18,833 bases of DNA from QHXQ01 sp036389375 (GTDB lineage: Bacteria > Acidobacteriota > Blastocatellia > Pyrinomonadales > Pyrinomonadaceae): contig DASVQA010000040.1 of the NCBI GenBank assembly GCA_036389375.1, positions 1 to 18,833 on the forward strand, written 5' to 3'. The notes under the pieces are model-generated. The model searched no databases. It was not told the origin of the DNA and worked only from the letters and a program-made list of their open reading frames with translations. Positions 14,710-18,833 of the stretch are shown piece by piece (the first letter of the stretch is position 1; every line of letters begins with the position of its first letter). The position numbers and the translations under genes are program-made.

Positions 14710-14976
14710 TTATTGCTCCGTTTCGTTGGCCAGCCCTTCAATTTCTGTTTCGAGCGCGCGCAGGGTGCGTTGGAGCATGGCGCGGTGGGCGCGGTTGGTG
14801 GCGCGTTCGAGTTGGTCGAGCGTGCGGGCGCGCGAGAGGCGGAGCGTCTCAAGTCGTTCGCGGCGCGCACGCGCTACGGGCGAATCGTCGAGCGGCGCAG
14901 CCTGTCTCTGCCGCGCGCGTTCCTCCGCCGCCTGTTGCTGATCTTCGACCGACTTGCTCTCCCAACCGCGTGCCAT
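14710..14976 (-). CDS. Small coiled-coil protein, unknown function
   Basis: An 88-residue, highly charged protein with an almost continuous predicted helix from about residue 30 (SPVARARRERLETLRLSRA to ALETEIEGLANETEQ) showing leucine heptad spacing. There is no signal peptide and no known domain. The ATG has AAGGA (14986-14990) 9 nt before it. It begins 18 nt after the stop of the NADH dehydrogenase gene on the same strand, so the two are probably one transcript. The translation is rich in Arg and Glu and reads as a genuine coiled coil rather than a shadow frame. Confidence 0.65.
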   Translation of the reverse strand: MARGWESKSVEDQQQAAEERARQRQAAPLDDSPVARARRERLETLRLSRARTLDQLERATNRAHRAMLQRTLRALETEIEGLANETEQ

Positions 14977-14994
14977 CCGTCTACATCCTTAGCT

Positions 14995-16236
14995 TTACGT
15001 GCCGGGCTGACGCAAGCCGAGCGGTCGCGGCTGCGTGCCCTCGAAGAACCAGCTTGCGCTGACCTTGAGCCGGTGATGCCACGTCGGCAGGCGTGAGGTG
15101 TAGAGCGCGAAGCGAGCCTGTCGGGCGAGCGGGCCGCCGATGACTTGGCCGGCCGTTAAGACGGCCGCGCGCTCCGTGCCGAGGCTGAGCGCCTCGCCGA
15201 GTTCGCGTATGTGTCTGGTCTTTAGTTTCCCGCCCGACAGAAACGCGCGGACGTTCGTGCCTAAGAGCGACGACTGTTGAAAGGCGAGTTGCGCCGTGCC
15301 GGCCAAACTCGGATCGGCTTCGGTAAAATGCGCGTCGTCGCCGAGCGAAAAGATCTCTTTGTGCCCCTCGACCTGTAGCGTCGGTTCAACGCGCAGCAAG
15401 CCGCGCTCCGTCTTCGGTAAGTCCAACTGTTCGATGAGCGGGCTGACGCGGACGCCGCCCACCCAGACGACGCCCGCCGTCTGCAATTCGGTCTCAGTGC
15501 CGCCGTGCTCGAAGACGATGCTCGTCGGCGTGACGCGGCGCACGCGCGTCGCCGTGTGGATTTCGACGTGCGACTTTTGCAGCGCGTCCTCAACGTAAGC
15601 GCGCAGTTCGTCGCCCATGCCCGGCACGATCTGGTTGGTCATCTCGATGATGAGCACGCGCGCCGTGCCGTGCAAGCCCCGCCGCTTGAAGGCGTCGTTC
15701 AGCAGATCGGCCATCTTCGTGGAAAGCTCTACGCCGCTTGCGCCGCCGCCGACGACGGCGAAGGTCGTGGCGGCGCGTGCGTCCTGCGGCGCGGCATCGG
15801 GCGGGATGCGGTCGAGCGCGGCAATCATGCGTGTGCGGATCGCGTCGGCATCGGCGAGGCGACGAAAAGCGAATGCGTGCTCGGCCGCACCTTCGACGCC
15901 CGCGTAGTTGGTCACGCCGCCGACCGCCAGCACGAGCACGTCGTAAGGCTGCTGTTGCGTGCGCCCCGCAATCGTGACGGTGCGCGCTGCCCTGTCAACC
16001 TTCGTCACCGCGCCCCTGATGAAGTTGGTGCGCTCATCAAGGAGTTCCTTGTAGTGCGGCGCGATGTGCCATGCCTCGACCTCACCGCTCAGGTACTCGT
16101 AGAGCATCGGCTTAAAGAGGAAATGATCCTCGTCGCTGACGAGCGTGACCGCGCCCGCGCCGGCCAGTTCGAGCGCCGTGAACACGCCGCCAAAGCCGCC
16201 GCCGATGATTAAAATCCGCGCCTGCCCGTCTGCCAT
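14995..16236 (-). CDS. ndh: Type II NADH:quinone oxidoreductase (NDH-2)
   Basis: A 413-residue FAD flavoprotein that passes electrons from NADH to membrane quinone without pumping protons. The FAD-binding Rossmann motif is GGGFGG (12-17), followed by the family block DHFLFKPMLYEYLSGE (37-52). The NADH-binding motif is VVGGGASGVELS (161-172), the second FAD contact is FSLGDDAHF (296-304) and the quinone-site motif is AQLAFQQ (315-321). The C-terminal ~80 residues, which anchor NDH-2 to the membrane, contain TWHHRLKVSASWFFEG. The ATG has AAGGAAG about 8 nt upstream. The small coiled-coil gene follows within 18 nt. Some sulfide:quinone oxidoreductases look similar, but the absence of their paired redox cysteines favours NDH-2. 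Confidence 0.9.
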   Translation of the reverse strand: MADGQARILIIGGGFGGVFTALELAGAGAVTLVSDEDHFLFKPMLYEYLSGEVEAWHIAPHYKELLDERTNFIRGAVTKVDRAARTVTIAGRTQQQPYDVLVLAVGGVTNYAGVEGAAEHAFAFRRLADADAIRTRMIAALDRIPPDAAPQDARAATTFAVVGGGASGVELSTKMADLLNDAFKRRGLHGTARVLIIEMTNQIVPGMGDELRAYVEDALQKSHVEIHTATRVRRVTPTSIVFEHGGTETELQTAGVVWVGGVRVSPLIEQLDLPKTERGLLRVEPTLQVEGHKEIFSLGDDAHFTEADPSLAGTAQLAFQQSSLLGTNVRAFLSGGKLKTRHIRELGEALSLGTERAAVLTAGQVIGGPLARQARFALYTSRLPTWHHRLKVSASWFFEGTQPRPLGLRQPGT

Positions 16237-16448
16237 GCGCTATACTTCCTTCAGGAAAATTAACTACGTTTGCGGCGCATGGTAGCAGAGAAACGGTGTC
16301 CGCGCACGCGGGCTGTGCGAGGGCCGCGAAGTCCACGAAGGCCACGGTACGACGGAAGATGGCTGGCGAATGTGACAGAGATAATCTGCGGGCGCATAAG
16401 TCGTGCGCCGCTCTGGCGCACCGCGCAGGCGGACGACGACAGCGCGGC

Positions 16449-17270
16449 GTGCGCTTCGTCTGCGCGCTCCTTTGTCTGCTCGGTCTGCTGTTCAGCTTTG
16501 CCGGCGCGCGGGCGCAGACCCAACAGGTGCGTAAGAAGCCTGCCAGCAAACAGACGCGCAAGGGCGTGAAGGATAAGCCGCAAGCGAAGCAGCCACCGCA
16601 GGACGAGTTGAGCAAACTGCGCGAAGAGTTCATCCGGCTGACGAAGGAATACAAAAAGAACCTCGAACAGTTGCTCGCGCTCTACGAGAAGGACGTGACG
16701 CGGACGGAGGACAGGCTCAAGCAGGTGCGCGGACTCTACGAGCAGGGCTTGATCTCGAAGCACGACGTAGAGACGAACGAGCAGGCGGTCGCCGCCGCCA
16801 AAGCGAAAACCGCCGCGACGCGCCAGCAGATCGCAAACACCGATACGCAGGTCGCTGAAACGCTCGTCGAGGCCGAGGCGGCCGAACAGTTGGCGCAAGC
16901 GCCGCCCGTGAAAACGCCCAACGCGCCGGGCCGCATCACGCGCTCTGCGTCTTATATACGCTACGCGGGCGCGGGGCTGTGGTTGCTGTCGAGCGCGTGG
17001 AAGGTGCAAGGGTTCTTCATGCAAAAGTTCGGCCGGCAGTTGCCCGTCAGCGCCTACGGGCAGACGGAGACGCACAACCGGCTCGGCTGGGATCACCGCA
17101 ACGCGATGGACGTGCCCGTTAACCCCTCCGGCGCGGAAGGACAGGCGCTCATGGTCTTTCTGCGCGCCAACGGCATCCCGTTCACGGCCTTTAGCGTCGC
17201 CATCCCCGGCGCGGCGACGGGCCCGCACATACACATCGGCACGCCCTCGCACCGGCTCGCGTCGCATTGA
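16449..17270 (+). CDS. Secreted coiled-coil protein with C-terminal LAS-type (M15/M23-like) metallopeptidase motifs
   Basis: From the GTG at 16449 the product is 273 residues and starts directly with a signal peptide (RFVCALLCLLGLLFSFAGARA, cleavage near residue 22). The frame is open up to a GTG at 16296 with an ATG at 16359, but the added residues are Arg/Cys/His-rich and include simple repeat-like DNA. A Lys-rich linker (25-50) precedes a long coiled coil (about 52-150) with LYEQGLISKHDVETNEQAVAAAKAK, a sequence style seen in the hairpins of HlyD-type adaptor proteins. The C-terminal domain has THNRLGWDHRNAMDVPV (H209, H216, D221) and TGPHIHIG (H260, H262), resembling the HxxxD and HxH zinc motifs of LAS peptidases that cut peptidoglycan. 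Exact family and activity are uncertain. It may act in the periplasm on cell wall. Confidence 0.72.
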   Translation: MRFVCALLCLLGLLFSFAGARAQTQQVRKKPASKQTRKGVKDKPQAKQPPQDELSKLREEFIRLTKEYKKNLEQLLALYEKDVTRTEDRLKQVRGLYEQGLISKHDVETNEQAVAAAKAKTAATRQQIANTDTQVAETLVEAEAAEQLAQAPPVKTPNAPGRITRSASYIRYAGAGLWLLSSAWKVQGFFMQKFGRQLPVSAYGQTETHNRLGWDHRNAMDVPVNPSGAEGQALMVFLRANGIPFTAFSVAIPGAATGPHIHIGTPSHRLASH

Positions 17271-17351
17271 AACGCCACCGCCGCCCCACTTTCTGTTCGC
17301 TGGACACTCCCTGAGTCGGCATGTTAGATTGTTCGCCGTAGTTAAATAACT

Positions 17352-17410
17352 CTTGCGGTTGCCTGAGATTACAGGTGGACTGCGGTCTGGGAGGGCCATC
17401 CGAAAGCAAG
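17352..17410 (+). promoter_or_regulatory. Possible structured rpsO leader (S15 autoregulation candidate)
   Basis: CTTGC (17352-17356) can pair with GCAAG (17406-17410), which ends 2 nt before the rpsO ATG. Between them, CCTG/CAGG and GGAC/GTCT can form small hairpins, giving a junction-like fold. S15 represses its own mRNA through diverse leader structures in several bacteria. The pairing here is short and found by eye. Confidence 0.3.
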
Positions 17411-17412
17411 TC

Positions 17413-17679
17413 ATGTTGGATAGAGAAGCGAAAGAGAAAATCGTCACCGATTACCGCACGCACGACGGCGACACAGGTTCGCCGCAGGTGCAGGTTGCGC
17501 TGCTGACTGAGCGCATTAACCAACTCACCGAGCACTTCAAAACGCACAAGAAGGACAACCATTCGCGGCGCGGCTTGCTCAAGATGGTCTCGCAGCGCCG
17601 TAGTCTGCTCGATTACCTCAAACGTAGGGACATCGAGCAGTATCACGGTTTGATCAGCCGCCTGGGCCTGCGTCGTTAG
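17413..17679 (+). CDS. rpsO: 30S ribosomal protein S15
   Basis: An 88-residue protein of the small ribosomal subunit that binds 16S rRNA at an early assembly step and contacts the 50S subunit. The family signature is plain: TGSPQVQVALLTERINQLTEHFKTHKKD, HSRRGLLKMVSQRRSLLDYLK and YHGLISRLGLRR at the end. The ATG at 17413 gives the usual S15 length and start; an upstream in-frame ATG at 17353 would add 20 residues with no family match. The ribosome binding site is weak (GAAAGC). It is followed by a terminator and then pnp, the conserved order in many bacteria. Confidence 0.97.
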   Translation: MLDREAKEKIVTDYRTHDGDTGSPQVQVALLTERINQLTEHFKTHKKDNHSRRGLLKMVSQRRSLLDYLKRRDIEQYHGLISRLGLRR

Positions 17680-18051
17680 TCGCGCCGGCCCCCGTTTGGT
17701 TGCAGATGAACTTACAAGCCGGGGGCTGCGCTGCTGCGCGCCCCTGTGGATCAAACGCCCGCGTCCTTTGCAGCAGACCGGGCGGCAGTGCCGAACGTGA
17801 CGGCGCATACTGTCGCCAACGGTGGACGCGCGTGCCTTTAAGCGTAAAGAGCGACAAGGCGGCGATGGCTTCACGTTTTGAAGCCGTCGCCGCTTTTTGC
17901 TTATGGCCCTAAACCCGGCGCGGTTCGTCGGCCCGGGGCGCGTTTCACGTCGCGCCCGACGGGGCCGCCGGCCGCTCTCGGCACAGTTTGACAGGGCGCG
18001 CCGGATGAGACGTTGCGCGCACCTCCTCGTTGTTGAAGGAGACAACAGAAC
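17680..18051 (+). other. rpsO-pnp intergenic region
   Basis: Holds an imperfect GC hairpin just after rpsO (GCCCCCG at 17688 with CGGGGGC at 17720, no T-run), a strong terminator at 17856-17898, a TTGACA box at 17988-17993 without a good -10 partner, and the pnp ribosome binding site GAAGGAGA (18035-18042). Small frames here have Arg/Cys-rich translations and I do not call them genes. Confidence 0.5.
17856..17898 (+). terminator. Rho-independent terminator between rpsO and pnp
   Basis: Arms 17859-17873 and 17879-17893 pair over 15 bp with one G-T wobble and a 5-nt loop, extended outward by A-T pairs, and TTTTT follows (17894-17898). It lies about 180 nt after the rpsO stop, so rpsO has its own transcript end and pnp probably its own promoter. 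Confidence 0.85.
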
Positions 18052-18833
18052 ATGGCAGATAAGAAGTATCTTAAAGAGACGATCAAACTCGGCGATAAAG
18101 AGTTGACCGTCGAAACCGGCAAGGTCGCCAAACAGGCCGACGGCTCGGTCATCATCAGCTACGGCGATACGAAGGTGCTCTGCGCCGCCGTCAGCGCCAA
18201 TCAACCCCGCGAGGGCATAGACTTTTTCCCGCTCACGATTGAATACCGCGAGCACAACTACGCCGCCGGCCGCATCCCCGGCAACTACTTTCGCCGCGAA
18301 GGCCGGCCCAACGAAAAGGAAGTCCTGACCTGTCGCCTGATTGACCGTCCCTGCCGGCCGCTCTTTACCGAAGGCTACAGGCACGAAACACAGGTCGTCG
18401 CCTCGGTCATCTCGGCCGACCCGGAGAACGACCCGGACGTGATCGCCATCACGGGCGCATCGTGCGCGCTCTATCTCTCCGACATTCCGTTCCCGCAGCC
18501 GATTGCCGGCGTGCGCGTCGGCTTAATCGAAGGGCGCTACATCATCAACCCGACGTACGACGAGGTGCGCGAATCCGAGTTGAACCTGATCGTCGCAGGC
18601 ACGGAAGAGGCCATCGTGATGGTCGAAGCGGGCGCGCAGGAAGTCAAAGAAGAGATCATGGTCGAGGCCCTGATGCTCGCGCACAAGGAGATCAATCGCC
18701 TGTGTCGCTGGCAGAAGGAACTCTATAAGGCGCTCGGCATCGAGAAGCGCCCCTTCGAGCCGCCGCAACTCGACGCCGAGATGCGCAAAGAGATCGAAGA
18801 GAAATACGCGAACCGGCTGCGCGAATCGCTGAA
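18052..18833 (+). CDS. pnp: Polyribonucleotide nucleotidyltransferase (PNPase), 5' part
   Basis: Only the first 260 codons are in the window; the frame runs off the right edge. PNPase degrades RNA 3' to 5' by phosphorolysis in the degradosome and can add tails. The visible part is the first RNase PH domain and the start of the alpha-helical domain: LGDKELTVETGKVAKQADGS, GDTKVLCAAV, FFPLTIEYREHNYAAGRIPG, FRREGRPNEKEVLTCRLIDR, PLFTEGY, DIPFPQPIAGVRVG and IVMVEAGAQEVKEE, all as in the family. AAGGAG (18036-18041) lies 10 nt before the ATG. Its position after rpsO matches the usual rpsO-pnp arrangement. Confidence 0.97.
   Translation, partial: MADKKYLKETIKLGDKELTVETGKVAKQADGSVIISYGDTKVLCAAVSANQPREGIDFFPLTIEYREHNYAAGRIPGNYFRREGRPNEKEVLTCRLIDRPCRPLFTEGYRHETQVVASVISADPENDPDVIAITGASCALYLSDIPFPQPIAGVRVGLIEGRYIINPTYDEVRESELNLIVAGTEEAIVMVEAGAQEVKEEIMVEALMLAHKEINRLCRWQKELYKALGIEKRPFEPPQLDAEMRKEIEEKYANRLRESL

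Noticed and set aside
16296..16448. Upstream extension of the secreted coiled-coil protein
   Set aside because: Residues look like translated intergenic DNA, including a simple CCACGAAGG-type repeat; a normal signal peptide starts at 16449. Not fully excluded.
16260..17447. 395-codon open frame on the minus strand opposite the coiled-coil/metallopeptidase gene
   Set aside because: Arg-rich shadow; the plus strand has a signal peptide and conserved motifs.
17687..17726. GC-rich hairpin directly after rpsO as a terminator
   Set aside because: Stem has a bulge, a long loop and no T-run; the terminator at 17856-17898 is far better.
17700..17912. 70-codon frame between rpsO and pnp
   Set aside because: No ribosome binding site, Cys/Arg-rich translation, and it spans the terminator at 17856-17898.
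17191..18384. 397-codon open frame on the minus strand across rpsO and the start of pnp
   Set aside because: It covers two well-conserved genes and a terminator on the other strand.

Overview
The window is a high-GC (mostly about 60-68%), gene-dense bacterial chromosome segment. Gene content and small-protein families (mfd followed by a secreted parvulin chaperone, a cysteine-bearing secreted protein of a type common in Acidobacteriota, a DUF5675 protein, a trypsin-like protease with a basic tail) point to a Gram-negative-type member of Acidobacteriota, possibly class Blastocatellia. That placement is inference from family resemblance; no rRNA or other decisive marker is present. I see no insertion sequence, prophage, CRISPR array, tRNA or rRNA.

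Layout. 3-713 (+): 3' part of a TPR protein cut by the window edge, ended by a perfect hairpin at 780-833. 871-3275 (-): lysS (lysyl-tRNA synthetase) with a good promoter, followed by a small secreted protein. 3426-9257 (+): rfaE2, mfd, a SurA-like chaperone and a small S4 protein resembling RqcP. Palindromic repeats lie before rfaE2, at the rfaE2/mfd junction and between the chaperone gene and rqcP. 9560-10630 (+): an isolated MreB homologue with its own terminator. 10831-11295 (+): DUF5675 protein. 11424-12817 (-): a serine protease and, 38 nt downstream, an 80-residue protein that looks like a free copy of the protease's own N-terminal module. 13275-14602 (+): a tRNA-dihydrouridine synthase and a tiny acidic protein. 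14710-16236 (-): type II NADH dehydrogenase and a small coiled-coil protein. 16449-17270 (+): a secreted coiled-coil protein with an apparent metallopeptidase-like C-terminus. 17413 to the right edge (+): rpsO and the start of pnp, a classic pair.

Most of the window is housekeeping: translation (lysS, rpsO, dus, rqcP), RNA decay (pnp), transcription-coupled repair (mfd), envelope biogenesis (rfaE2, surA-like, mreB) and respiration (ndh). The least ordinary parts are: (1) the protease/free-module pair; (2) a sharply bounded low-GC stretch inside lysS that coincides with an extra protein segment; (3) a palindromic repeat that sits on gene starts and, read in the same frame twice, gives mfd and rqcP the same apparent N-terminal peptide; (4) the coiled-coil/metallopeptidase-like fusion. 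None is proven to be a new system. The protease pair is the best candidate for follow-up.
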